A stretch of DNA of 64,000 nt from Sarcocystis neurona (taxonomy: Eukaryota; Apicomplexa; Conoidasida; Eucoccidiorida; Sarcocystidae), in the NCBI GenBank assembly GCA_000727475.1, contig KL647296.1, positions 2,660,062 through 2,724,061 of the forward strand, read 5' to 3'. A program made the position numbers and the translations under genes. The stretch's first letter is position 1; each line of letters begins with the position of its first letter. Shown one piece after another: positions 49,101 through 60,980 of the stretch. The notes under the pieces are model-generated. The model did not search any database. It saw only the letters and a program-made list of their open reading frames with translations, and had not been told where the DNA came from.

Positions 49101-49631
49101 TTTCTATCCACACACACATGTAAATTCATGTAAGCACATTATTTTGTGTACGTATAGCTATTCGGGTACATACGACAACATACACACACATGTGTAATGA
49201 TACAGAAATATATACCTCTGCTGTGAGACAAATGGATACGCACATAGACAGTAGGTGTAAGGAGAGGCGCATCTAGAATGGAACATGTATATTTGTGTTA
49301 CCCCATATATGAACGCATGTAAAACGTAAATATCTGGTCGGTTTTCCACAAACAGGCAGGAGTGTACTGGCGGCGCACGAGGCGGACCGTTGGACGTCAG
49401 CGCCAGCTTTTTACCTTCGCACAGAAAGGCGTGAGAGGGGAAAGCGGCGTGAATTTTTTCTTTTAGGAGAGTTTCAACAGCCTTGTCTGTCTCTGTGACG
49501 AGGTCTGGTGGCGACTCCTTCGACTGCACCATTTTGTTTCTTCGCCAGATATGCTGCTTTATCAGTTCTCCTGCCTCGCGAGCAAGCTGCTCAACGAACG
49601 GAAGCGTGACAGAAGAGGTGTTGCTCTCCAT
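37148..49631 (-). CDS. IMPA: Inositol monophosphatase, complete, ten exons
   Basis: Exons: 49631-49415, 45693-45638, 43193-43148, 41845-41784, 40585-40457, 39102-39048, 38747-38658, 38197-38151, 37697-37629, 37240-37148. Every join is in phase and has GT-AG ends; the sum is 287 residues, close to the 277 of human IMPA1. Family landmarks are in order: DLVTETDKAVE; a metal-loop Glu pair (residues 72-73, LCEE); WIIDPIDGTTNFVH (Asp90, Asp93); VSIAFAVKHEILVGVVY; EKGKGAQLNG; RHLGSTALELCYVAAGRLDA; and KEWDMAAALLIVREAGG with the third metal Asp at 235. The enzyme hydrolyses inositol monophosphates to free inositol with Mg2+, feeding phosphatidylinositol synthesis in the cytosol. The usual Gly of GEE is Cys71 here. 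Introns run from 299 bp to 3.7 kb; the five nearest the 5' end are packed with microsatellites. A Met 30 codons upstream (49721) is a possible alternative start. Confidence 0.93.
38383..38480. repeat. TA/TATG microsatellite in an intron
   Basis: ATGTATACATGTATATATAT and similar TA-rich runs lie inside intron 7 of the monophosphatase gene (38198-38657). This is the first dense simple repeat met when reading from the left, and it marks the beginning of the repeat-rich part of the window. Confidence 0.85.
42715..42752. repeat. TA microsatellite in intron 3
   Basis: An alternating (TA)n run of about 26 bases (CACATACATATATATATATA onward) lies inside the 1.3-kb intron 41846-43147. Confidence 0.85.
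45020..45330. repeat. Dense TA/CACATA microsatellite cluster in intron 2
   Basis: Several short arrays of TATATA, ACACAC and GTGTAT type alternate here. Open frames across it give Tyr/Ile/His/Val/Cys-rich chance peptides that should not be read as genes. The adjacent stretch 45480-46330 is purine-rich on the plus strand (AGAAGA, GGAAGA), so it is a pyrimidine tract on the gene's own strand, to the right of exon 2. Confidence 0.75.
47400..48130. repeat. Large TGTATA/CATATA microsatellite field in intron 1
   Basis: This is the core of the 3.7-kb first intron of the monophosphatase gene. It is composed of interspersed (TA)n, (TGTA)n, (CATA)n and GTACAT tracts. Apparent frames such as 47531-47974 are Tyr/Ile/His-rich translation of the repeats. 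Confidence 0.8.
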
Positions 49632-50002
49632 TTTCTCTTCGAATTGAACTTTCAAAAGTGCTTCTTCCGATGTAGTGAACCACAAGCAGGAACAGTTCCT
49701 TTTAAAAAATAAATTTTTCAACGTCTAAAATATACCAGGAGCGCGCGCGTTACAGGAGTATTCACGTCGATGAAATCCACACCCCAGTCCCGTAGGTGGA
49801 TCTACGCGAGACAGAGATAGTTACACAGTACGGATGTGTGTGTATACATGCGTGTGCGTAGAAGGACAGGATATGCATGAAATATTCACATGTTTATGAT
49901 TTTTAATTGTCCACCGATGGAGTGCGTCCACAGACGACCGCACGGCTTGCATGAACTTCTCGAGCATCAACTTGTACATTCATTCTCCCGTTCTCCTTTC
50001 AG

Positions 50003-53000
50003 GGAGGGCGCCGGAAGACAGCAACGCGAAACACGTGTCGAAACAATTCAAAGACGGAAATGGCAATGTTTTCCTCGTATACTTATGGCGTCGGAGCAAG
50101 ACTGCCATGCGTCTGACGAACTGGTAAATTGTAGGGGAACTGGGTCGCCTTTTTGTCTGTCGAAGTTCTTCGGCCACCCTAAAGAAACGCGGGCACTTCT
50201 TTACGCACTGTGCCTACTTTTGTCGTCGCATACTTATTATATGTGGGAGAAAAATAGTGCAACTGCAGCCACAAGCACGCAACTGCCGAGAACGCAAGTG
50301 TACGCATACGTATTTCCCTACACAAGTACACACAGACCCCTTGGAAACGGAAATACGAAGTGTATAAAGCATATTTCCATCCCTGGAAACTCGAAAGGCG
50401 CAGGTGAAGCATTTTACGTAACAAGTATCCGGAGAATTGGGCGGGCGGGCATTAGCCGTCCTTGCGACACAAGAGGCACGAGGAAGCAGTAGAGGTCAGT
50501 TACGCTTAAGGGACATCACCGAGCATTGGGCTGCTCTTTCGTGGAAACCTCCGCTAGTTTAGACGTAAAACAACAGATATGTGTGTATTTATTTCAAACA
50601 CAGACACACACACACACACGCACGCACACACACGAAACAGGGGAGGTCAGTGAAGCTTGAGGGCCACCACCAAGCATTTGGCTGCTCTTTCGTGGAAATT
50701 TCTCTCAGTTTAAACGGAAAACAACAGACGTGTGTGTATTTAGTTCAAACACAGACACAAACATACGCAGGCACACGCACATTCACTCGTACGAATTGAC
50801 AGGCAGACATACTTCACGCTTTGATCAAAACGATCGGTCACGCAAGCAAAACAGACACTCTGCGGCGGATGCGTAGGTTGTATGCATCCGCGCCCATATA
50901 CATGAGCCTACAGCTGCGAAGATTTGTGTCTCTGTTATTCCGAGACTTAATTCAAAATAAATATTTAATGTTCAAAACACGCCACAAACGGTCCAAATAG
51001 ACGACGCCCTAGCGGGCTTCGGCAGCCGTCCAGGCGGGGCCGGAGAGATACAAGCATGCGGTACCGCAGGTGTGTGACGCCGGGCTGCCAAAACAACGAA
51101 CGCTCGTAGTGATGATAAAATGAACCAAGTAATCATTAAACCAAAGCTGTGGTTATCCAAGAGTGCGACGCCGTCAGCCACAAAGCTGCTAACAGAGGGA
51201 GCGCCTGTATGCTGCCTCTTCTGTTACTACGATTCGTGCTGCCGTCTCTGCTACTATTGTTGGCAGTGCTGGAAGTAATAGGTAAAAGAGTAACTCATGG
51301 CAGTCGTCCTGTCAATGATAGAATAATGTACACGCGTACGAGTATGCTCGTACGAATTGACATAGCGACAGCTGTGCTACTTGGCGAAAGCGCGGAAGCA
51401 GAGAACACGAATTGAAAGGCTTTGTTATCGACACGGAAAGTAGTAGTGCTTTACTTCTCGCATACTTGCGTAACTCAGACACGCGCACATATACACAGGC
51501 GTATGTATATATGCAGTTTGAAAACTCCCTACTCACCAGAAGAAGCCTCCACCACCGCTGCGCCTGTACTGCAAAAGCGTGTGTACACGAACTCTTTTCT
51601 TCTGCGTAGCTCGTGAGAAGCTTGTATACCTTCCTCCAGCGTGTAAATGACTCAGAATACAGAGTGAACAGAGGATATGGAATTGAATTAGTACCTATCA
51701 TAGTTGTAAACACGTTAGTCCCCTTACCATAAACACGTGACGTCAGCAGAAGCACAAATGGCTTTTGTCTGGTAAATGACTAGCCTATATGGTGTGCCCG
51801 CATCCAGCCCCTACTGCTCGATCTGTGAGCAGCGAAATGAACTCTACACGTAATAAATAATTTTGGACGAGCACAGAGAGACGCCTGATTGTTTACAAGC
51901 CCGGGGGAAAGCGAGGACCGGAACTGTGCAAGACCGTGGTGGCACTGTTCCACAAGGGCTCTGCAAGCGAAAGACCCTTGTCAGGTCTCTTCCTCAGTCA
52001 ATCGAGAGGGAAGCAGACTTACTTGCCTGTTCGTACGCAGGTCTACTAAGAATCGCGTTTACACTGCCGCAGGAAAATATAAATGGACGTTCTTCTGCAT
52101 GAGCTGGTCACCACCGGCGGCATGACGTCGATATCAAGAAGCAACAGGCAACATCGTTCCTCCATTCCTCAGCCTCCCCCTTTCACGCACACACCAACGC
52201 ACGTGAAAGTGCACTCATAGTGTGTACCCCCCAAGCGCGTGAACACTTACAAAGAACTTAGTGTTTCAGATCCTAACAGAATGAAGTGCGCGGTGGAAGC
52301 CCGCTTACGCTTACGACTTCATCGTTGACCACCTACATACACTCACACTCATCCTGCTACATAAGTACGTCTCTATCTTCCTAACTGCGTATCACGAAGT
52401 CTACCGCGGAGAGACTCGCTAAGAATATGCAGTTGAGAACATCACAGTCCGGATCGCGATGTCACCTTTAGGACGCCAATTCTTCAGTTTAGCTTTTGTG
52501 GTGAGAGGAGACCAGCGTGCGACTGCGGGTCGCACACACCCCTTCACTGCAATCGCGGGGTACACGCGGTGTGCTTCGTATACGCATAAAGTGTGCCCCC
52601 GTGCAAAAAAGACTTCGCTTCGCATGCGTGTGTCTTTTCGAGCTTCGCAGTGCTGACTTAGCCCTCCCATATGTTTACAGTCGACTATTCTGCTCCACAC
52701 AGCTGCAAATTGAGACAGTGTCAATTGCACAGATGCATAGAAGCGAACGGGCTGCCCAACGCCGGCGCGAAGCGATTACTCTTCTGTACAGTTGTCGCGG
52801 TGTAGCCAGTGGGGAGTACCACGTAACCGGAGCAGCAGCAGGTGGGGAACGCTGCAGCAGCAGCGCCCGTGGAGGAGCGGCAACAGCAGCAACGCACCGT
52901 GAAAGAGCAGCTGCAGCTTGTAGGTGAAAGATCTAGCCCGTTTCTTATTCTCGCCTTCTCTCACGCAGCTGCAAGAAGTCTCACGAGCGCAGCAGCCGCG

Positions 53001-53096
53001 AAAGTGGCAACAGCCGCGGAGGTGGCAACAGCCGCAGCAGGGGTCGCAATTACTTCTCTACACAGCTTTCACACACGCGTGGCTTATATGCATTGA
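50003..53096 (+). CDS. Candidate exons of an unrecognised plus-strand gene
   Basis: Exon 50003-50123 has one of the best acceptors in the window (CCCGTTCTCCTTTCAG) and a CTG/GTAAAT donor. It encodes RAPEDSNAKHVSKQFKDGNG then NVFLVYLWRRSKTAMRL. A second exon at about 51877-51984 gives LIVYKPGGKRGPELCKTVVA then LFHKGSASERPLS and ends at TCAG/GTCTCT. A third segment, 52842-53096, starts after AGCAGCAG and encodes APVEERQQQQRTVKEQLQLV, then an Ala/Val-rich stretch from GCA repeats. The phase between the first two exons does not close, so at least one exon is missing, and they could belong to different genes. The set lies divergent from the monophosphatase gene. No family is recognised. Confidence 0.3.
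50492..50793. repeat. Tandem duplication, period 151 bp
   Basis: The block starting GAGGTCAGTTACGCTTAAGG at 50492 recurs at 50643 as GAGGTCAGTGAAGCTTGAGG. Both contain TTGGCTGCTCTTTCGTGGAAA (one base variable at its start), ACAACAGAYGTGTGTGTATT and a CACAGACACA tail. The copies differ by roughly one base in eight by eye. Confidence 0.85.
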
Positions 53097-54480
53097 AGGC
53101 AGTATATCTATGCAGACATATTTGTTTGCATCCAGTCTCGTACCTACGTATATATACAATCACGGGTAAATACTTGTATACACAGTCAAGTGCGCATATA
53201 TATACATATATATTTCTTCTCATACGCACTGCGTATAGGAGTAGCATGGCTGGGCTGGGTAGCAGATCTCTGCGTGCGTTCTGCTTTGCAGAAACGCCAT
53301 TCTTCTTCACGCGCTCCTTCCATGCGATCGTCACAGACTGGCTCCATACAAAGTGTGCGAATACACATGTACACGCATAGTCGTGTGGCGTGGAAGAATA
53401 TTCTTCCGCGTCTTGAGCGGCAGTTTTTAAATTGGCCTCTGGCGCGCATCCATCTCAATGACTAATTTCCATGCGAGCATGTTTCACCTGACAAAAATAC
53501 GCCAGTATTTTGTCAGTACAGTACACGGTTCACAGAGTGCACCCTGAGTTTAAGTACATCTGCGACCACCTACATAATTTTTCTTCTTCACCTGATCCGT
53601 AGTTGTCTCTCTACCTGTATACAGGTGTATACATAAGTACACGCTCTACTAGTACATGTCTATGTACGTGGACACACTTGCATACATAATTTTGGACTGC
53701 CTATATTATATAAATAGAAATAAATACGAGTAAGTCTTCCGGATCCAGCAGTGTTACGTGCACACGTGGACTCTCACAGACAGCACCGTCCTCCTATCTG
53801 CTGAGCAGGCGGAGGACACGACAAGTGTATACGTTTGTCGGCGCCTTCTGTTTTTTTTGTCATCCCTTCACACTCTACTGCCTATAGTGTACAAGATGAC
53901 CCTCCGTCGAATCGCACACCTTTATGTTTCTCTCTGTATATCTCTGCATTTCTACTGCTTGACGTCGCTGCGTACACACTTGCAGAAAGAGAGAGAGCGA
54001 CATACAGAAGCGAGAAGACGCAAAACACCGTCTGACGTACAGGCGGCCCGGCACCAAGGAGGCACAAGGCGGCGTCCGTTTCTTCCTGAAGTCTCGAAGG
54101 TCCTCCGATATAAGCTCCAGCGAATATCAGGCATGTGCACCACACGACACACATGGGTATGTCTCCGTAGATGGAAACGTCGATAGATCCACACATCGAT
54201 ACACGGACAGATAGGGATGCACACATAAATGCGCACAGGTAGCGACGTAGACAGATACGTAAAAAAACAAAGACATTCGTATAGACACACACACACACAC
54301 GGAAAAGACATACGTAGACACGGAGACATCTACACAGATAGCTCTCTGGTGGCAGACGTCCGGAGACGGGCGGGCGGGTCGACACGGAGGTGGGGCGCGC
54401 ATCGGCAGACAAAGGACAGAAAACAGACAGATAGAACCAGCAGGAGCTGCGCAGAAGAAAGTGTTTCGCCGTCCCGCGGA

Positions 54481-57400
54481 CTACAACTTTACTGAGTCAA
54501 GGTTAGAAAAGGGATCTGCGCCTTGCGCACTGGGCTGTCGCTGCTGGTGGTTTTGCTGCGGTGCGACCGTCACCAGCGGCCAGGGAGCTGTTGTCGCTTG
54601 CGCAGCAGACACGTGGGGTCTCACGCGGTGCACGGCGCGTGAGAAATCGGCCGCAGCGTCATTGCCAAGTTTTTCGAACGGGTCGCGAAGGCTCTGCTCC
54701 CTCTTATCTGTGTGCCCCGCGGCTCCTGCTGCGGAGCCGGGAAGGAGGCTTGCGCCGCCGTTTGCTGGGAAACGCCCGGGGGCCGCAGATGCAGGAGGAA
54801 GCAGATCTGCGAATGGGTCGTCAGTGCGCCTTCCTGTGAAAACCGCTGCAGGCCCTGCAGGCAGCGACAGCAGCTGCAGGACCCCCGCCCCACCCCACAG
54901 CAGCAGGAAGACAGGAAGATGACACCAACGCGGACGAGACGCACACACACACACACACACAAACGAAGTGGAAATATGATTCACACACACACGCGTACAC
55001 AGAGAGACGGATAGCAGAATGGGGACCGACAGTCACACCTCCACTGAAAGACACAGACAGAGTCGAAAACTTACAGCGTCTACATGAGAATGAAAAATAT
55101 GCTCTCCGCACCTACACATGTATACATATATCTGTGTCCACACATAATACACAAGCATGCACATACACACGGGCACACATGTGTAGACACACAAGTACAC
55201 ACAGATATACATGTGTGTGTGGCTCTCCTTTTACTGCGGAGGATATTCTGCGAAAAGAAGAAACGTGAAGGTGTGCGGCAAAACAGAGCGACAGGTGTTG
55301 TTCCGCAGATGTCTCGAGCGTTCTTGTGTGTATCGGCAAAGTGCAACCAGGCAGCCAGGTAGAACGCTCTGTACTTTCTCCACAGATTTGGATGGGGAAA
55401 GACACGCTAAAAGACCTTCTCGTATGTGAACCTTCCTTTCTTTCAGACGGCAGCTGAAGAAGAATAAGAAAAAGATTAATGGCGTCTTTGCGTTGCCGCA
55501 TGCACGCATTAAACTCTGAGTGTTTACCCATGTAGAACAGCTGCAAATGCGATGCAGGTGTGACGCAAATTTTGTCCCCTCTCCGTCTCTCTTCTGGCTC
55601 AAAAAAAAATTCACACAACCGTATTATCTACACAAACATATACACATCTATTACGTGTGCGTCGTCTCTGCATCCCCACACGCATGCGTAGAGAAGAGAT
55701 TCACCGTCTGTAGACCGAAGACGGCTGCGTAGAATACTGCGCACCTGACGTAAAATCCGTCTTCTCTCTTTTTCTTTTATTGCTCAACACAAACATACGC
55801 TCATTTCTCGAGATATATATCTGTTATATATACATATAAATTATAGATATGTGTGCGTATATTCATGTATGTGGCACGTCCCGGACACACATGCACCGAT
55901 GAACGAGAGAAAAAAAAGTACAGAAATCTAACACATACGTCGATCTACACATACAGTAGGCGTGCGTTGGAAGCATGCACAGACTTGGCTACTAAAGTAA
56001 GCTGGCACACACCTTGTAAACCTACATATATGTAAGTCGAGAGTCGTATTTCTGTATATGTAGGGGTATCTACTCTGGGTATGTGTGCGTGCGTGGGTGT
56101 GTATGTATACATGCACGTAGTAGAACATTTTTGTCAGCGGTACATGTTGCCTGCGTGATAAATCTACATCTGTCTACACATCTTGTTTCATATGAAAGTG
56201 GACCTTTCCCATATATCTACACACGAATGTTTATACATGGATCTACGTATACATATGTATACATATACACACAGCAGATACACGCACGCACACGTACGTA
56301 TACATATGTACACTAACATACATACGTGTATATGTATGCGTATATGTACACACACATATATGTATGTATATAAGTGTGTATATTCATACATAAACAAGTA
56401 TACACATACACGTAAATATACACATATATACACATCTATACTGTAACACATACACATGTATACGTACACATACCTACGCACACCTATATACATAAAAGTG
56501 CAAATATTCATTTATACATGGGTATACATGTATACCCAAATATATATATACATACACACATCTACACAACAGGATACATACACATATTTGTATACGTATA
56601 TATACACACGCATATCTATATACATATATACGTAGGTATACACATGGGCGCAAATACATACAGATATAAGACATACATATGGGCTTATACAAGAGCACGT
56701 TCCGTCTTGTTCGACTGGCCTACTTGACTGTTGAAAGTCCCGGAGGCAGGGGGCGGATGCGGCGGCGTCGCCGCTAGAGAGGAGGAGGCGTTGGTGCTTG
56801 CTGGCCAGGCACCGAAGGAAAAGGCAGTTGCTGCTGCTGTGGGAGCTGCTGCCTCTGCCGCCGCTGCTGTGGGAGCTGCTGCCGTTGCTGCTGCTGTCCG
56901 CGCCTGCGCTGCCGAGGAGGAGAAAGCCGAGGAGGAGAGCGTCGCAGCTGCGGAGGCGGGGCCGGAAGGGGGGACGGGCGCGCAGGCAGCAAAGATGTCT
57001 TGCAGCGAGTAGGTATTCTTGCTGCAGCATCATCGAAGAGAGAGGCGCAGCAGTCACGCGCTCTTCTGTGTGGCTGTTGTTGTAGTACCAGAGGAGGCAC
57101 AAAAACTTCCTTACCACGCCGCAGCACACAACACACGAACCACGGCATATTCTCTGCAGCGGAGAAATGGGGAGAAACCAGCAGATGTCAGAGGAAGAGG
57201 GCGGTACGTGGACCAAAGCGAGACACGGAAAAACACGCGAAGAGAAGCTACCACAAGGGAAGAATAGTGAGGCAGCGCACAGCGAGTTAAAAGCGAAAGA
57301 CGAAGCAGGAGACCACGCAGACAAAAGGGAAAGTCATACACAGAGACAGAGAGACACGGACACAAAGAGACGGAGATAAGAAAGTAGAGGGGGAGACGAG

Positions 57401-59456
57401 AAAAGAGAAGACTTGAAAAGTCTACGCAGAAAGGAAGTGCGTGTCTACATATACGACAACCGTGTCGCTTCGCGCTGTAGACACGTATGTCTACTTCCAC
57501 GTACAAACATACGTGTATATACAGATAGATATATATGTATATATGTAGAGAGAGAATATCATATAAATATACCTATATGTATACACGTATACATATTGGC
57601 ATACAAAGGATGTTAACAGAGAAAAAGATACATCGAGAGGAGGTCACCCAAGTTTCACGTCGCAACAACGCTACAGCAGCCTCTGTGCGCAGAGTCGTTC
57701 CCTCGCAAAGACGCGCTTATATATGAAACAAAGTAGACACACATGCATATATATACATATATTCATATTTCCAGGTACACATATATATATATATGTTTAC
57801 ATACATTACGCAGATATGTATATGTGATATATAGATATATATATATACATACATACATACATGTATCCCCGGCTACGTATATACATATACATATGTATAT
57901 TCAAATTCCCATACACATAAATGTACACCTACGCACATATGTGATAAATATATATATATATGTATTCCCAGGTAGATATATATATATGTATACTTATATC
58001 CCCCTATATTTATACACCTACGCAAATATGTATATGTGATATATACAAGTGTATCCCCAGGTATATAAATATGTATATTTACGCACATGTGTATGCGGGA
58101 ACACGCTACGCAGGTGAGGACGCCTGCTCACCAGGAATTTGCTCTGCTGCTGCTCTGCGTGGTGCTTGCAGGCGAGCCGTTTCGCTCGTCAGCAGCGACG
58201 ACGTCTCCTCGTTCTGCGGCTGCTGCTGCAGCACCTCGCAGCTGTTGCTGCTGCAGTGAAGGCGGGAGGTTGCTGCTTGCCAGCGGTGCAACAGCAGGGG
58301 GTGCAGGAGGAGGAGGAGGAGCAGCAGCAGCAGGGGGACGTTGCGGCTGCCGCGGCAGCGCTGGTGGGAACAGCTCGTGCGGCGGTTTCGGCAGCGGCGA
58401 CAAGAAGGAGCCGTGGCCTGCGACCGCGGCCGAGACGGCCTCGGAGGCCCACCCGGCGCCAGCAGCTGCAGAAGCGGGTCGGCGCGCAGACGCCGAAGAA
58501 AGAGAAGAAGTACTCGGAGGCGGAGGAGGAGGAGCAGCAGCAGCACCACCAGCACGACGCGGAGGAAGATAACTGTTGCTGGCAGCAGCACGAGCAGCAG
58601 CAGCAGCGGGAGGAGCAGGAGGCGTCTGTGCCTGCGGAGGGGCGCGCAAGGGGCTCAGCGACCCCTGCAAAGAAGCAGAGAAGTTTCGTGCTGCTGTTGC
58701 TCCTCCTCCTCCTCCGCCACCTGCAGCAGTAGGGAACGACGAAGACGCAGCAGACGGCGCGGCCAGGCCAAGCCAAGGGTCCGTCGACGCTGCTTGCTCG
58801 GCAGAGCAGCACGCCGCACTTTGCTGCTGCTGCTGCCTAGAGATGCAGCTGCTGCCTCCCGCGGGTGCGGAGAGCTGGGCGGCCGCCGCAGCAAGCGACA
58901 TTAAGAAGAGGTCGTCTCCAGCAGCACCAGGTGCAGAGGAATTAGAACTGGCGGCAGGAGCAGCAGCAGAAGGAGCAACAGCCAATGAGCCATGAGCTGG
59001 TGCTGCTCGTGTTGCTCCTGCTGCTGCTGCTGCTGCGCCAGGTCGAGGTGCTGCGCCATTGCTGCTGCTGCTGCTGTGGCTACGGAAGACCGGTGGAGGC
59101 GGAGGGGGCAAAAGGTCTTGCTCGCCTCTTCCTCTGCTTCTCCCCCCTGCTTCTTCTGCTGCTGCTGCTCGTCCTCCTCCCGCGCTTCTTCCCGAAGCAG
59201 CAGCAGCGGAGAACGACGTCAGCAGCAGGGCCTCCAGCGGCACGTCTGTGTTCAACACAGCAGTTGCAGCACCAGCAGCCGTCTGTGGAAGTTCACACGA
59301 AGACAGAAAACCTGTCATAGGCCTCGCAGATGCTTCCCCTGATGCGTCGGCTCTGCCTCCTCCTCCTGCTGCGCTACCGCGTGGTGTATGTACACCGGCA
59401 GCAAGTCCGGGAGACTCCCGAGGAGGCAGCACTGCGGCAACTGCTGACGCTTGCTC
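54481..59456 (-). CDS. DPF-motif endocytic adaptor-like protein (epsin/AP180-like), 3' exons
   Basis: Exons: 59456-58132 (donor TCCTG/GTGAGC, phase 2), 57021-56724 (acceptor GATGCTGCAG, donor AGTCAA/GTAGGC, phase 0) and 54873-54481 with the stop. Together they give about 671 residues and lack the N terminus. The sequence is dominated by Ala, Ser, Pro, Gly and Gln runs from GCA/CAG codons. Scattered in it are short clathrin-adaptor-type motifs: DPWLGL (about 58.78 kb), SLQDIF (about 57.0 kb), DDPFADLL, RDPFEKLG and, at the very end, DPFSNLDSVKL. DPF/DPW motifs bind the appendage domains of AP-2-type adaptors, and an unstructured tail with such motifs is the usual design of epsins and AP180 proteins, acting at clathrin coats. 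The diagnostic N-terminal ENTH/ANTH domain would lie to the right; one exon-like fragment at 62583-62650 fits. Another adaptor type with DPF motifs is possible. Confidence 0.5.
56190..56700. repeat. TA/CATACA microsatellite field in an intron
   Basis: Interspersed (TA)n, (CATA)n and ACACAC tracts fill most of the space between the last two exons of the adaptor-like gene. Frames through it encode Tyr/Ile/Thr/His-rich repeats only. Confidence 0.8.
57750..58100. repeat. Degenerate minisatellite of 70-110 bp units
   Basis: Four to five imperfect units follow each other. Each has a CCC(C/A)GG-type core (CCAGGTACA, CCCCGGCTACG, CCCAGGTAGA, CCCCAGGTATA), a (TA)n run, a CCTACGCAMATATG segment and GTGATATATA. 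The array abuts the donor of the adaptor gene exon at 58132 and lies in the intron 57022-58131. Confidence 0.65.
58140..59300. repeat. CAG/CTG-rich coding tract
   Basis: Many short (GCA)n, (CAG)n, (CTG)n and (GGA)n runs lie inside the large exon of the adaptor-like gene. On the minus strand they translate to poly-Ala, poly-Ser, poly-Gln, poly-Pro and poly-Gly. Both strands and several frames stay open for hundreds of codons for this reason alone. Confidence 0.8.
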
Positions 59457-59699
59457 CTGCCAGGCGGAAGTTGCGCGCACACATCAAGACGACGCAGCAG
59501 CAGAAAATGAAAAGGACAACATTGAACAAGACTCCCCTCAGGAAGCGGAAGAAAATGAAGTGAACCAGACGCAGGAAACACGGAGTGTTGACGCAGCGGC
59601 AGAGACAACATTCCTACACACGTCACTGCACAAGTCTATCGCAGAAAAGAAGATACAAATTCAACAAGGACTGCCAGAGACCATGACAGGAAAAGCACT

Positions 59700-59782
59700 C
59701 ACTACGCACATATATACATATATACACAAATATATATACATACCTATATACAGCGTCCACAGTTACACACATGCATATATAC

Positions 59783-59830
<48 letters not shown>

Positions 59831-60060
59831 CACATAGCATCATACATACATATATATACACATACATATTGTGAATGTATGTGTAATTACATGTGCCATA
59901 AATCACATATATATATACACACACCATACAGCAATATATATAGATATATGTGCACCATACAGCAATATATATATATATAAATACATATAAACATACGTTT
60001 GTGTGTGTAGCAAGGATCTATATGCTTATGTATATATATATATATATATGTATACTTGTA
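59700..60060. repeat. TA/CATATA microsatellite field
   Basis: Long (TA)n runs (for example 59796-59830) alternate with ACATACATAT and repeated ACACCATACAGCAATATATA blocks at about 59920 and 59954. Confidence 0.85.
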
Positions 60061-60980
60061 GTGTTGACCCCTAGTAGATGAGGTGAGAATCGTTATGGGA
60101 GTACCGAGTAAAGAAAGCACGGAGGAAAGAAAAGGACGGCGTCTGAGAAGATGTGTGGCATCCTTGGACAAAGATGTCTACGGATATAAGTATACGGCAA
60201 CACAAGAAGAAGCGGGAGAGCCGGGAAGAAATGGAAGAATTCCAGACAGGAAGATGAGTAACTTTAGCTGCTAGAAGAACGACGAAAGACGATAAAAGAA
60301 GAGGAAGGTAAAAGAGGAGACTTCCAGATATCAACAAACAAAAGAAACGTTTCTGCAAGGCAAGGGGCTACTGTGCACCTGTCTAACAGAGGAGGAGGAG
60401 GAAAGGATGTCCACCCCAGGGAGAAGTGCAAAACTGCCATTATTCGAGACAGGAAAGACAAGCGAGAAATAACGAAGAACAGAAACAGGCAGAACGAGAG
60501 AGAGCCGGCTGCCGTGCTGCTGTGTAGTATGCAAAAGCGTGATGACCCCGCTGCAGCAGCAAGCAGCTGCAGCAGCTCCTAGCTCTTTCTCACTACAGCA
60601 ACAGCAGTTGCTGCTGCTGTTGCAGCTGTGGCCGCTCCTTCCTCGTCGCAAAAGAAGTATCGCCTGGTGCTGCTGCTGCTTCTCATGCGCCGTCTTTTTC
60701 TTCGAAGATAAAACACCTCCACCCACTGCCGCAGCTGCTTCCTCTCCCCTCCACACTTCCCCAGACATTTCTCAGTTTTCCGTACTGCTTTTGCTGCTGT
60801 TTTTCTTGTTAATAACTACGTGCACGTGCATCTTTGCTGCTGTGCTTTTGTTAAGTGTTCGATACTCCCCGTTCGTCTTTGCCGCTGTGCTGTTATTATT
60901 TGTTCATGCTCCCCGTTCGTCTTTGCTGCTGCTGCTGCTCTTCCTCGCGTTGCTGCTGTTTCTGTTTGTGAACTATAGAG

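Noticed and set aside
59059..59874. 271-codon plus-strand frame ending in Tyr/Ile/His repeats
   Set aside because: It is antisense to the adaptor-like exon and then runs through a TA microsatellite.
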